Shown here: positions 51,142-60,331 of the stretch, piece by piece
Numbering within the stretch: the stretch's first letter is position 1
How the letters are laid out: each line of letters begins with the position of its first letter
Assembly: GCA_016928975.1 (NCBI GenBank)
Contig: JAFGJR010000284.1
Span: 1 to 64,000 of the forward strand
Source of the DNA: Sedimentisphaerales bacterium
Lineage (GTDB): Bacteria > Planctomycetota > Phycisphaerae > Sedimentisphaerales > SG8-4
Reading direction: 5' to 3'
Length of the DNA stretch: 64,000 nt
The notes under the pieces: generated by a model
Told to the model about the DNA's origin: nothing
Databases searched by the model: none
What the model saw: only the letters and a program-made list of their open reading frames with translations
Made by a program: the position numbers and the translations under genes

Positions 51142-54100
51142 ATGCATGCGACGACGATTTGCCGGGCACTCTTGCTGGCTATCATTCTGGCGGTCCCGGT
51201 CTCGGCCGAGCTGATCGGCTACTGGAAGCTGAACGAAGGCTCAGAGGCCAAGTTCCTGGATGAGACGGACTACTGGCATGACGGCACCATCAGCCCGTGG
51301 GATCCCGCCACTGTACGGTGGACGAGTGAAGGCTACGATAGCAACGCTCTGGAGTTCCTGTCCGCCACCACGCTTACGACCATTGCTGAGGCTCCGCTGA
51401 GCCCGGGCGCCCTGGATATCAGTGAAGCGACATGTTCATTCTGGATGAACATGCCGACTGCCTACCAGGCGTGGGGCGTCATGTTCGACCTTCTGGGCAC
51501 GACTGCCGACCACAGCATAGAGCCCGACGGAACTGCCGGCCTGGGTATTGGAAACGCCGGCGGAAACGGCCCCTGGTACTGGTACCTGACCAAGAACGTG
51601 GCACTCAATGACAACCAGTGGCACCACGTCGTCGTCACCTACAGCAAGACCGCCAACCAGTGTGTCGCCTACATCGATGGCAAAGAGAACAACAGCGCGG
51701 CGTTCAGCCTGAGCGAGCCCATCACGAAAGTGCGTATCGGTGGTCCTCGCTACTATTCCAACGTGTGGAGGCGATATCTCGGCCGGCTGGACGAGGTGGC
51801 GGTGTATAACCACGCGCTGAATGCGGCCGATGTGCAGACGCTTGCCTGGTATGGCCCAGGGTGGGCGCACTTCGCCGGCGGGGCGGAGCCTGCCAATGGC
51901 GCGATCCTCGGATCGGTGGACGTGACGCTCCGTTGGACGCCGGGCGACACGGCTGCTCAACACCATCTCTACATCGGACAGAACGCCGACGATGTCCAGA
52001 GCGGTGCCGCTGCAACGGACCAGGGGATCACGACAGAAACCAGTTTCTCCGGCTATCCCTACGAGCTTGGCGAAACCTATTACTGGCGAGTCGATGAGAT
52101 CGAGGCGGACGGCGTTACTGTCCACCCTGGCAAGGTGTGGAGCTTCACGATCTCGGCGAAGTTCGCTTCCAGTCCCAGCCCTGCCGACGGCGCCGTGCTG
52201 GTGGACCCCAATGCCGTATTGAGCTGGACCGCTGGGTCCGGGGCCCTCTACCACACCGTCTTCCTGGGTCTCGATCCGGTGAAGCTCGTCCGTGTCGTAC
52301 AGGCGCAGACCAAGACGACCTATGACCCTGCGCCGTTTGCGTATGACAGGACCTACTATTGGCGGATTGATGAGTTCGATGGCAAGGCGGTCCAGACGGG
52401 CCAGGTGTGGAGCTTCAAGACCACTCCCAACATCCGGATCACCGATCCGAACCTCGTCGGCTTCTGGAATTTCGATCAGGACGAGAAGGGCATTTGCATC
52501 GATTGGTCGGGCCGTGGCCGCCACGGCGAGATTCTCGGCGAGCCGAACAGCATCGTCGGCTACAATCTTGCCGCGTGGGCGTTCGACGGGGTGGACGACT
52601 GCATCCGGGTTCCGCAGGTCGTCGGCGCGGACCTGACCCTGATGGCCTGGGTCAAGGCGGATGTCCCCGGCCCGGCGGGCACGACCGCGCGGGCGGGCAG
52701 TGGGCTGCTGTGGTCGGACGCCGCCGGCGGCGGCGACCACTTCACCGTGGCGGTGCTGGGCAAGAAGCTGGCCTTTGAGACCGGTCCTGGAGGCAATCCA
52801 AATACGATCTCCATCGCGGATGTCGTCACCGGGGAATGGACGCACGCGGCCGTGACCAGGGCCGAGAGCACAAAAGGCGTGCAGATCTTCATTAACGGCG
52901 CGCTCGACGCGACGGGCACTCACACAGACGACAGGAATGTCGGCTCCTGCGCACAGATCGTGATCGGGGCCAATGCGCTCGATTCGCGGTACTTCAAGGG
53001 AGCCATCGATGAAGTCCGGGCGTATGATCGCGTATTGAGCCAGTTGGAGATCGCATCATTGATGCGCGGCGACCTGTCATTGGCGTGGAACCCCAAGCCC
53101 GCGATGGGTGAGATCGTCGACATCACCTACGACAAACCACTGAGCTGGTCCGCCGGAGACGCCGCGGCTGAGCATGACGTGTACCTGGGGATGGACAGGG
53201 CGGCCGTGGAAGCGGCGACGCCTCAGACCGCCGGGATCTACGAGGGACGCCAGGCGGACGCCACGTACTCCCTGGCTGAGCCGCTCCAGTGGAAGCAGAC
53301 CTACTACTGGCGCATCGATGAAGTTGGTGCGGATGCGACGGTCGCCAGGGGAAGGGTGTGGAGCTTCGTCGTGGCGGACTACCTCCTGGTGGACACGTTC
53401 GAGAGTTACACGAACGACTCGCCGAACCGGGTCTTTCAGACCTGGATCGATGGGATCGGTTTCTCGGCCGATGAGTTCTTCCTCGATGGCAATCCAGGCA
53501 ACGGCACCGGTGCAGCGGTCGGACACGACATCTGGGGTGAGGGCACGACGCACACGACGATCATGGAGACAAGCATCGTTCACGGCGGCAGGCAGTCCAT
53601 GCCTCTGTACTACGACAACAGCGATGTGAGCACGGGGTACAAGTCCGAGGCCGAGCGCACGTGGCCTGCGGCCCGAGACTGGACCGTCGGCAACATCGAC
53701 ACGCTCCAACTGTATTTCCGGGGCAACCCCGTGGACTTCCTGGAGAGCGCCTCGGGCAGCATCACGCTCAGCGGCGCCGGGGCCGACATCTGGGGTCTCG
53801 CTGACGAGTTCCGGTTCGCCTTCAAGACGCTCACCGGCAATGGCTCGATCGTGGCAAAGGTCGATCGGCTCGTGGATCGCGACCCGTGGACCAAGGCAGG
53901 CGTGATGATCCGTCAATCGTTGGACGTGGATTCCGCGTTCGCGGCGGTCTACGTGAGCGGTGACAGCGGTATACACTACCAGGCGCGACTACGAGCGATG
54001 GTCGAAGCTGTGAGTGACACCGATGTCTCCACGGCCGAACAAAACGCCCTGCGAGAGCCTGCATGGATCAAGATCGAACGCGCGGGCGACCAGTTCAACG

Positions 54101-54558
54101 GTTACTACTCCCTCGACGGCGCGCAGTGGACTGCAATGTCCTGGAATCCGCAAACGCTGTACATGACCGGCCCGGTCTACATCGGCCTGGCGGTGACCAG
54201 CCACGTCGTAGGCAATCCTGCCGTGGCGGAGTTCTCCGGAGTCAAGACAACGGGCAACGTCTCCGGCGCCTGGAACGTCGAGGAGGTCGGTGGCGTGCAT
54301 CCAGCCAACAGCCGTGCGGACCTGTACGTCGCCTTGCAGGACAGCAGGAACCGGACCGCCGTGGTGAAATATGCGGACGGCGCCATCGCCACCGACTGGA
54401 CGCAGTGGGATGTCCCGCTGAATAGCTTCACAGGGGTAGACATGTCCACGGTCGAGAAGATGGTCATCGGCGTCGGCGACCGGGGCAACCCGCAGGCCGA
54501 CGGCACAGGCGTCGTCTACGTCGACGACATTCGCGTGATCAAGGCAGTGGATCAATAG
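51142..54558 (+). CDS. Large secreted LamG-domain surface protein
   Basis: An 1138-residue protein with the signal peptide LLLAIILAVPVSA. It has a LamG/concanavalin-type sandwich at about 22-240 (QWHHVVVTYSK), two Fn3-like modules at about 248-430 (TYYWRIDEFDG type), and a second LamG at about 435-640. A third module and a linker domain follow at about 650-860, then a DUF1349-like sandwich near the end (DRDPWTKAGVMIRQSL, GPVYIGLAVTSH). There is no catalytic motif, so it is probably a carbohydrate-binding or adhesive surface protein. Such arrays are typical of Sedimentisphaerales. AGGGAGGAAAG precedes the ATG. Confidence 0.78.
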   Translation: MHATTICRALLLAIILAVPVSAELIGYWKLNEGSEAKFLDETDYWHDGTISPWDPATVRWTSEGYDSNALEFLSATTLTTIAEAPLSPGALDISEATCSFWMNMPTAYQAWGVMFDLLGTTADHSIEPDGTAGLGIGNAGGNGPWYWYLTKNVALNDNQWHHVVVTYSKTANQCVAYIDGKENNSAAFSLSEPITKVRIGGPRYYSNVWRRYLGRLDEVAVYNHALNAADVQTLAWYGPGWAHFAGGAEPANGAILGSVDVTLRWTPGDTAAQHHLYIGQNADDVQSGAAATDQGITTETSFSGYPYELGETYYWRVDEIEADGVTVHPGKVWSFTISAKFASSPSPADGAVLVDPNAVLSWTAGSGALYHTVFLGLDPVKLVRVVQAQTKTTYDPAPFAYDRTYYWRIDEFDGKAVQTGQVWSFKTTPNIRITDPNLVGFWNFDQDEKGICIDWSGRGRHGEILGEPNSIVGYNLAAWAFDGVDDCIRVPQVVGADLTLMAWVKADVPGPAGTTARAGSGLLWSDAAGGGDHFTVAVLGKKLAFETGPGGNPNTISIADVVTGEWTHAAVTRAESTKGVQIFINGALDATGTHTDDRNVGSCAQIVIGANALDSRYFKGAIDEVRAYDRVLSQLEIASLMRGDLSLAWNPKPAMGEIVDITYDKPLSWSAGDAAAEHDVYLGMDRAAVEAATPQTAGIYEGRQADATYSLAEPLQWKQTYYWRIDEVGADATVARGRVWSFVVADYLLVDTFESYTNDSPNRVFQTWIDGIGFSADEFFLDGNPGNGTGAAVGHDIWGEGTTHTTIMETSIVHGGRQSMPLYYDNSDVSTGYKSEAERTWPAARDWTVGNIDTLQLYFRGNPVDFLESASGSITLSGAGADIWGLADEFRFAFKTLTGNGSIVAKVDRLVDRDPWTKAGVMIRQSLDVDSAFAAVYVSGDSGIHYQARLRAMVEAVSDTDVSTAEQNALREPAWIKIERAGDQFNGYYSLDGAQWTAMSWNPQTLYMTGPVYIGLAVTSHVVGNPAVAEFSGVKTTGNVSGAWNVEEVGGVHPANSRADLYVALQDSRNRTAVVKYADGAIATDWTQWDVPLNSFTGVDMSTVEKMVIGVGDRGNPQADGTGVVYVDDIRVIKAVDQ

Positions 54559-54574
54559 CCGAAGAGAGATTGCG

Positions 54575-54907
54575 CTACCGGTACTGGAAGACGCGATGGG
54601 GATGGGGCTTGAGTGACCGGGTGAACGTGGTCCTGGGACCGGTATCGCGTCGGCCGAACATCGGCATGCGCGGGCCCTGGTTCGCGGCAGGAGAGACCGA
54701 CTCATCCGATTGCAGGTCGCGAAGTGCCGCGACCTGTCCGGCGACCGTGACGCCGACGTCCGCGGACTCGTCGAGGAACGACTCGACGATGAACGTGCCG
54801 TTGTCGTACAGGAACAGGCTGACCATGCCCGGTGCGTCCACCCGCACCGGCAGTTCGCGCGTCACTGTATCCCTGATCCTCGACAGGATCGTCGAAGGGA
54901 CGATCAA
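54575..54907 (-). CDS. Hypothetical protein
   Basis: A 110-residue frame. The first 65 residues look like a real protein (DAPGMVSLFLYDNGTFIVES, VGVTVAGQVAALRDLQSDE), with beta strands; the tail is Arg-rich. The start is TTG 54907, directly after an in-frame stop, with no clear ribosome binding site. An internal Met (MVSLFLYDNG) is another option. It converges on the LamG gene with a 16-base gap. No family was recognised. Confidence 0.45.
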   Translation of the reverse strand: MIVPSTILSRIRDTVTRELPVRVDAPGMVSLFLYDNGTFIVESFLDESADVGVTVAGQVAALRDLQSDESVSPAANQGPRMPMFGRRDTGPRTTFTRSLKPHPHRVFQYR

Positions 54908-54950
54908 TCACCAGTCGCATGGGCTAAAGTGCCTCCGTCGCTGAGGCCGA

Positions 54951-54956
54951 TATAAT
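54951..54956 (+). promoter_or_regulatory. TATAAT -10 element before the small Cys/Lys protein
   Basis: A perfect TATAAT lies 52 bases before ATG 55009. The -35 region is weak. With the hairpin at 55119 it makes a compact independent transcript of roughly 200 bases. Confidence 0.4.
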
Positions 54957-55008
54957 AGGGATAGGCTATTTGCCACTGATGCGGATGTTCTTTTTGAAAG
55001 GGTGCAGC

Positions 55009-55104
55009 ATGTGCAATAAGTGTGGGTGCAGAGGGACGAAGCAAGCAAAGCCGGCCAAGCCGAAATCCTCCCGAAAGAGCAAGGCCAATTCCAGGAAAAA
55101 GTGA
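55009..55104 (+). CDS. 31-residue Cys/Lys-rich small protein
   Basis: It begins MCNKCGCRGTKQ and ends in a Lys/Ser/Pro tail (KPKSSRKSKANSRKK). The CxxCxC cluster could bind a metal, and the basic tail could bind nucleic acid. AAGGG lies upstream of ATG 55009; ATG 54979 would add ten residues (MRMFFLKGCS). It sits between a TATAAT element and a strong terminator-like hairpin, which supports expression. The family is not recognised. Confidence 0.55.
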   Translation: MCNKCGCRGTKQAKPAKPKSSRKSKANSRKK

Positions 55105-55118
55105 CGCACCCGTCTGCC

Positions 55119-55169
55119 AACAGGCTCGCAGACTCTTGCCTCCGGGTGAGCCAAGAGTGCGAGCCTGTT
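55119..55169 (+). terminator. Strong hairpin after the small protein gene
   Basis: AACAGGCTCGCA and CTCTTG (55119-55138) pair with CAAGAG and TGCGAGCCTGTT (55152-55169), giving 18 pairs with one two-base bulge and a 13-base loop. No long T-tract follows. The 220 bases after it, before the reductase fusion, hold no clear gene. Confidence 0.55.
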
Positions 55170-55391
55170 CCATGTCTGCTCATTCCCGTCGTCCTATGCG
55201 TGCTGTCTCGACGAGTTCGTAGCGAGGGGCCTCGGAGACAGTCGCGGCCTTCCACTCGTAGAGAATTCGAATGGCAATTCGTTTGGATTGCTGGTATTTT
55301 CTCGATGTTTGCAGGCCCACGTTCTGTGAGGCGTGATTTCCGATAGCCGATCCTCCGGCCAAGACCGGGGGCGGCCGTAGTGGAGACGTAC

Positions 55392-57902
55392 ATGGCACGG
55401 ACGAGTCTCAGAGACAGGTTGAAGGAGCCAAGCGGCTTCGTGGTGGTGGCGGAGTTGACGGGTGGACCGGGCTTTGGCTTCGAGCCCATCGAGAAGTTCC
55501 TCGAAGCCTACCGCCAGGCTGCCCCAGGCGGGGAAGGCGTCATTCCGGCCGGTTTCGAGTTCGCCGGCATTGCACTGCCCCAGAGTCCGGGCGGGGTGGC
55601 CAATATCGAGCCGGGCAGCATCATCGGTGTTCTGCAGGCGAAGGGCCTTCTGGCCGGGCTCGACGTCGTGCCTCACGTCACCTGCAAGGACATGAACGCC
55701 GACGCCATCGTCAGCTCACTGATGAGTCTGCGGAAGATGGGCGTCCGCAACGTGCTGGCGCTGACGGGCGACAAGCCGGTCAAGGCACAGGGGGTCTTCG
55801 AGCTGGAGTCGCTCGGCCTGTTGCGGCTGATCAAGCGGATCAACCAGGATGCGTATGCCCAGGCTAAGCCGCAAGCGCTGGCCGAGGTGCACCAGTTCTT
55901 CGCCGGGGCGGCGGTCTCGCCCTTCAAGTACTCCGAGGCGTCGCAGATGCAGCAGTACTACAAAATGGAGAAGAAGATCGCCTGCGGCGCTGAGTTCCTC
56001 ATTACCCAGGTCGGCTGGGATTGGCGCAAGTCGCTCGAGCTGTTCACGTACCTGCGCGAGAATGGTCTGCACGTGCCGGCGCTCGGCAACGTGTACCTGC
56101 TCAGCACGCTGACACCGGCCCCACGACTCATGCACGATATCAAGCTGCCCGGCTGCTTCGTCAGCGACGAGCTGCTCGCCAGGGTCAACTCCGAGCGGGT
56201 CGACGATCACCTCGAGCGAGCGGCCCAGCAGTTGGCCATGTACAAAGCGATGGGGGCCGCCGGCGTCGATCTCGGCGGTGTCCACAGCTTCGAGCTGTTC
56301 ATCCAAATCCTCCGTAGGGCCGCAGAAATTGGACCCGACTGGGAGCAGTTCAAAGAGAACCTTCATTGGCCGGCAAAAGAGGCATTCTATTTGTACGACG
56401 AAATGGGCACGAGAGCCGGACTCTCGACGTCGAAGCCGACGTTTCACAAGCGACTCTTTGATCTCACGCACCGGATGATTCTGGATCCGAAGCATGCCGG
56501 ATTTCACGCCTTGAAAGAGACAACGGCACTGCTGGGCGCCGGCAAGGGGAAGGGCGCCGTCTACAAGCTCTTCAACAGCAGCGAAAAGGCGTTCAAGTAT
56601 ATGCTCTTCGAATGTGAAGAGTGTGGCGATTGCTTCCTGCCGGAGAATTTCGGCCTGTGCACGATAGGCGGCTGTGAGAAGGGGATGGACAACGCCCCGT
56701 GCGGCGACGCGACCGTGGACGGCCACTGCGGCAACAACCTTGACCGCGTCTGCATCGGGGAGCGGATCTATCAGGCCGCCGCCTCGGAAGATCGCAAATC
56801 CAAGGGCTCAGACGCACGCGGGCGTGCTCGCCTGCGAACGATCATCAACAAGCCGCGGAATCCCGCTCTGGTGCACACGTCATCCATCATCAACTACCTG
56901 TTTGCGAAGGACCACACCATGCACAGTCCGCTGATCTCCATCGGCGAGGCAATCCACGCCTCCATTCCCAAGACCGGCAAGATCATGAAGCAGTTGCACG
57001 ATCTCGGCCGCGACGCGTACTCGACGCCGAGCGGACCGCTCGAATACATCAAAGCCTTGATTGAGACACAGGCGGCCGAGGGGGCCGACTATATCGCCGT
57101 CAATCTCGACGCGTTTGGCGAGGATAATCCACAGCAAGCAGTCGATATGATGGTCGAGTATGTCCGGCTCGTTCGCCAATTCGGCCACGGCGTGCCCATT
57201 TGCCTCGACAGCAGCAACGACAATGTCCTGATCGCCGGGCTGAAAGAGTGGTATGAGGGAGAATCAAAAATCAAGAATCAAGAATCAAGAATGGCGATGC
57301 CCCCTCTTCTCAACTCCATCAAGGTCTATACGATGGACAAGATGCTGCCTTTGAAGAGGGAGCACGATTTCTCGTTCATCGGCCTGCTCGTCAGCGAGGA
57401 CAAGCCGACGGGTCCGGGCGGGTCGCATTCCGTTGATGAGCTTTATGGCTTGGTGAAGCAGCTCTTCGAGCGGGCTGTCGGGCAGTTCAGCTTCCGGCCG
57501 GACCAGATATTCTTCGACTCCACGGTCTTTCCGCTGGCGATCGATATGCCGATGGAGCCTGGCGTCCCCGGGTACACCTATCGCACGTTCGAGACGATCA
57601 AGAAAATCAAGAGCGATCCCGCCATGAAGGGAGTGCACTGCTCGCTGGGCATCAGCAACAGCGTGCGCGACCTGCCCGCCCGCAAGATCGGCGTGTGCCG
57701 GGCCTATGTGGCCAAGGCGATGGAGTACGGCCTGGACGCCGGCATCGTCAACACCTCGCATCAATACGGCTCCGTCGAACCCCCGCCGGAGCTGATGGAG
57801 CTCGTAGCCGCTTACGCACAGATGGACGGCTCCATGGAAAGGATGAGCAAAGCGATGGAGCTGATGGGCCAATTCTGCCGCGAGAACCGAAGAGTCACCT
57901 GA
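55392..57902 (+). CDS. MetF-MTHFR_C-pterin-binding methyltransferase fusion
   Basis: About 836 residues in three parts. Residues 1-300 are methylenetetrahydrofolate reductase (MetF-like TIM barrel: VVPHVTCKDMN, NVLALTGDKP, FLITQVGWD). Residues about 400-445 are the Cys-rich MTHFR C-terminal domain (CEECGDCFLPENFGLC, APCGDATVDGHCG). Residues about 495-830 are a pterin-binding, corrinoid methyltransferase-like barrel (LISIGEAIHAS, GADYIAVNLDAFGED, GVPICLDSS). One chain could reduce methylene-THF and hand methyl-THF to a corrinoid protein, as in acetyl-CoA or methionine routes. A heptamer array encodes residues 625-633. GGAG lies six bases before ATG 55392. Confidence 0.78.
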   Translation: MARTSLRDRLKEPSGFVVVAELTGGPGFGFEPIEKFLEAYRQAAPGGEGVIPAGFEFAGIALPQSPGGVANIEPGSIIGVLQAKGLLAGLDVVPHVTCKDMNADAIVSSLMSLRKMGVRNVLALTGDKPVKAQGVFELESLGLLRLIKRINQDAYAQAKPQALAEVHQFFAGAAVSPFKYSEASQMQQYYKMEKKIACGAEFLITQVGWDWRKSLELFTYLRENGLHVPALGNVYLLSTLTPAPRLMHDIKLPGCFVSDELLARVNSERVDDHLERAAQQLAMYKAMGAAGVDLGGVHSFELFIQILRRAAEIGPDWEQFKENLHWPAKEAFYLYDEMGTRAGLSTSKPTFHKRLFDLTHRMILDPKHAGFHALKETTALLGAGKGKGAVYKLFNSSEKAFKYMLFECEECGDCFLPENFGLCTIGGCEKGMDNAPCGDATVDGHCGNNLDRVCIGERIYQAAASEDRKSKGSDARGRARLRTIINKPRNPALVHTSSIINYLFAKDHTMHSPLISIGEAIHASIPKTGKIMKQLHDLGRDAYSTPSGPLEYIKALIETQAAEGADYIAVNLDAFGEDNPQQAVDMMVEYVRLVRQFGHGVPICLDSSNDNVLIAGLKEWYEGESKIKNQESRMAMPPLLNSIKVYTMDKMLPLKREHDFSFIGLLVSEDKPTGPGGSHSVDELYGLVKQLFERAVGQFSFRPDQIFFDSTVFPLAIDMPMEPGVPGYTYRTFETIKKIKSDPAMKGVHCSLGISNSVRDLPARKIGVCRAYVAKAMEYGLDAGIVNTSHQYGSVEPPPELMELVAAYAQMDGSMERMSKAMELMGQFCRENRRVT
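57263..57290. repeat. Four-unit heptamer array in the MetF fusion gene
   Basis: ATCAAAA followed by three ATCAAGA units encodes SKIKNQESR in a loop of the pterin-binding part. Seven is not a multiple of three, so gain or loss of one unit would shift the frame. Confidence 0.6.
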
Positions 57903-58016
57903 CCGGGCCGCAAGGAGTACTGCTCGCGCCCTTTCTCCGTTAATGCTCGGCCTGCTCATCCGTCTTGGAGATGTCGTGATCGGTTGGCAGAAGTCGCATT
58001 TGTGAGGAGTAGAGCC

Positions 58017-60320
58017 ATGGCCCGAGTGTCAACGTTAGTGCGCCAGAGCCGATCTGTGTCTGCATGGATCGTCTTGACTCTTCTGGTCCCCAGATTTGCG
58101 CACGGTCAGAACGCTTCCTTCGTGAATCCGGACTTTGAGCTAGGAGAGGCGGGACAGACGCCGAGCGGCTGGATGATCCCCAAAATGCTGGCGGACCAGG
58201 GGTTCACGCCGGTCCTGACGGACAAGGAACCTCAATCCGGAAGGTTCTGCGCCGAGATTCGCTGGCCGGTCGGTGCGACGCCGAAGGCGCCGTTTGCGAA
58301 CCTCATGCAATCTATCGACGCCACCCCCTGGCGGGGCAAACGGATCCAGATCACGGCGGCGATCCGGGTCGCGTCGGGTGAGAATGACAAACGTGCCCAG
58401 ATGTGGCTTCGCGTGGACCGCGCGGGGGGCATGGGCGTGTTCGACAACATGAGCGACCGCCCGGTGCGCGGGCAGACCTGGGCTGATTACTCGATCACGG
58501 CCGACATTGCGGACGATGCACAGAAGATCAACCTGGGACTGATGACTCGTGGCGGTGTGACGGCGTGGTGGGACAACATCCGAATGGAGGTTGTCGGCGA
58601 GTTTGCGACGCTCAGGGACCCGCCGCGCCCGCTGAGCGAGACAGGCCTGCGCAACCTCGTGGCCCTTGCACGCCTTGTGGGCTGTGTGCGCTATTTCCAT
58701 CCGTCCGACGCCGCCGCGATGAACGACTGGCTGCCATTCATCGTCCGGGTGTTGCCGAAGGTGGAAAATGCGCAGGACTCGACGGCTCTGGCGGCGGAGC
58801 TCCAAGCGGCATTTCTGCCCATCGCCCCCACCGCTCGGGTATTTCAAGGCGACAAGGATCTGACGCTGTTCACGGAACTGCAACCCCCGGCGAACACCAA
58901 CGCGCTGAAAGTCCGCTTCTGGGAACACCTCGGCTGCGGTCCTGCCGCAGGGACGGTTGGCGAGAGCATCTACAGCAGCCGGCGCGTGACACTGGACGCG
59001 CGGGACCCGGCGTCTCTGCCGCAGTATGCACAACCGACGAACGTCTTTCGCTGTGATCTTGGCACGGACATTGGCTGTTGGATGCCCACCGCCCTGTATG
59101 CGGATGCGGGTGGCACGTTGCCGCGCGGCAAGTCGGGCATCCCGGCAGCGGATGCCAACCAGATCCGATTCTCCGTGGCGCATCGGCGCGCACGCCTGGC
59201 GACGGTGATGCTCGCCTGGAACGTATTCCAGCACTTCTATCCGTACTTCGATGTCGTGGGGACGGATTGGGGCAAGGAGCTGGAGATCGCGTTGCGAGCC
59301 GCGGCTGCGGATGCGGATGATGCAGCCTTCTACCGGACGCTCAATCGGCTGGTCGTGCAGTTGCACGACGGTCACGCCAGCCTCAACGGCCCGGGGATGT
59401 TGGTAGCGGCGCCTTTGGTGGCGCGAGTGGAGCCGATCGAAGACGAGATCGTGGTGACCGGCGTGCCGGCAGAAACGCCTGACCTGAAGCCGGGCGATGT
59501 GGTGGAGCGGATCAATGGTCGTCCGGCACGAGAGGTCTTCGATGAGATTGGGAGCGGGCTCTCGTCTGCGACGCCGCAATGGAGGGATTGGAGAGCGGCT
59601 CAGCGATTTGGCCCGAGGCCGCCGACAAGCACAGCAACGTTGGAGATCCGCGGCGCCGATGGCGAAGTCCGCACAGTGAAAGCGGCGTGCGGAGGCTCGA
59701 AGCCGGACGACGCGATTCGCCGCCCGCCCAAGCTGCATGAGATCAAGCCCGGCATCTGGTACATCGATATCACACGCCTGACGGACGCGGAGTTTGAGGG
59801 GGCGCTGCGGGAGCTGGCGAAGGCGAAGGGCCTCATCTTTGAAATGCGAGGCTATCCGCATGGGGGACCTCAGTGGCTCGGCCACCTCAGCCCGAAACGG
59901 CTTGAATCGGCTTTCTGGAACGTGCCCAGGCTCCATCGTCCGAACCGGACGGACGTCGAATGGGTCACGACGGGACGCTGGAATCTCGATGTGAAGCAGC
60001 CGCAACTGACTGCAAACTGGGTGTTCCTCACGGATGGCTCGGCGATCAGCTATGCAGAAAGCGTGATGGGAATCGTGGAAGCCTACAAGCTGGGCGAGAT
60101 TGTCGGCGAGCCGACCGCCGGCACCAACGGCAACATCAACGAGACCGAGCTACCCCTCGGCTACCGCGTCTGGTGGACGGGCATGAAAGTCCTCAAGCAC
60201 GACGGCAGCCGGCATCACGGCGTAGGCATTCAGCCGACTGTCCCTATCTCCAAAACGATCCAGGGCATTCGCGAAGGCCGCGACGAGCAGTTGGAACGAG
60301 CCCTGAGCCTGCTGAAATAA
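58017..60320 (+). CDS. S41-family peptidase with N-terminal carbohydrate-binding-like domain
   Basis: About 767 residues. The signal peptide ends near RFAHG. Residues 25-190 resemble a galactose-binding-like sandwich (ASFVNPDFELGE, TAWWDNIRMEV). The S41/C-terminal-processing-type part follows: FQHFYPYFDVVGTDW, a PDZ-like stretch (LKPGDVVERINGRPA), and VFLTDGSAISYAESVMG, where the Ser near 678 is the likely nucleophile, then GEPTAGTNGNIN. It would cleave proteins outside the cytoplasm. ATG 58017 follows GAGGAG by seven bases. It converges on mgtE with an 11-base gap. Confidence 0.75.
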   Translation: MARVSTLVRQSRSVSAWIVLTLLVPRFAHGQNASFVNPDFELGEAGQTPSGWMIPKMLADQGFTPVLTDKEPQSGRFCAEIRWPVGATPKAPFANLMQSIDATPWRGKRIQITAAIRVASGENDKRAQMWLRVDRAGGMGVFDNMSDRPVRGQTWADYSITADIADDAQKINLGLMTRGGVTAWWDNIRMEVVGEFATLRDPPRPLSETGLRNLVALARLVGCVRYFHPSDAAAMNDWLPFIVRVLPKVENAQDSTALAAELQAAFLPIAPTARVFQGDKDLTLFTELQPPANTNALKVRFWEHLGCGPAAGTVGESIYSSRRVTLDARDPASLPQYAQPTNVFRCDLGTDIGCWMPTALYADAGGTLPRGKSGIPAADANQIRFSVAHRRARLATVMLAWNVFQHFYPYFDVVGTDWGKELEIALRAAAADADDAAFYRTLNRLVVQLHDGHASLNGPGMLVAAPLVARVEPIEDEIVVTGVPAETPDLKPGDVVERINGRPAREVFDEIGSGLSSATPQWRDWRAAQRFGPRPPTSTATLEIRGADGEVRTVKAACGGSKPDDAIRRPPKLHEIKPGIWYIDITRLTDAEFEGALRELAKAKGLIFEMRGYPHGGPQWLGHLSPKRLESAFWNVPRLHRPNRTDVEWVTTGRWNLDVKQPQLTANWVFLTDGSAISYAESVMGIVEAYKLGEIVGEPTAGTNGNINETELPLGYRVWWTGMKVLKHDGSRHHGVGIQPTVPISKTIQGIREGRDEQLERALSLLK

Positions 60321-60331
60321 GTTGCACGATG

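Noticed and set aside
55180..55398. Minus-strand 72-residue frame with a protein-like stretch (ILYEWKAATVSEAPRYELV)
   Set aside because: Its start lies over the start of the MetF fusion and it has no ribosome binding site; a decayed gene cannot be excluded but is not supported.
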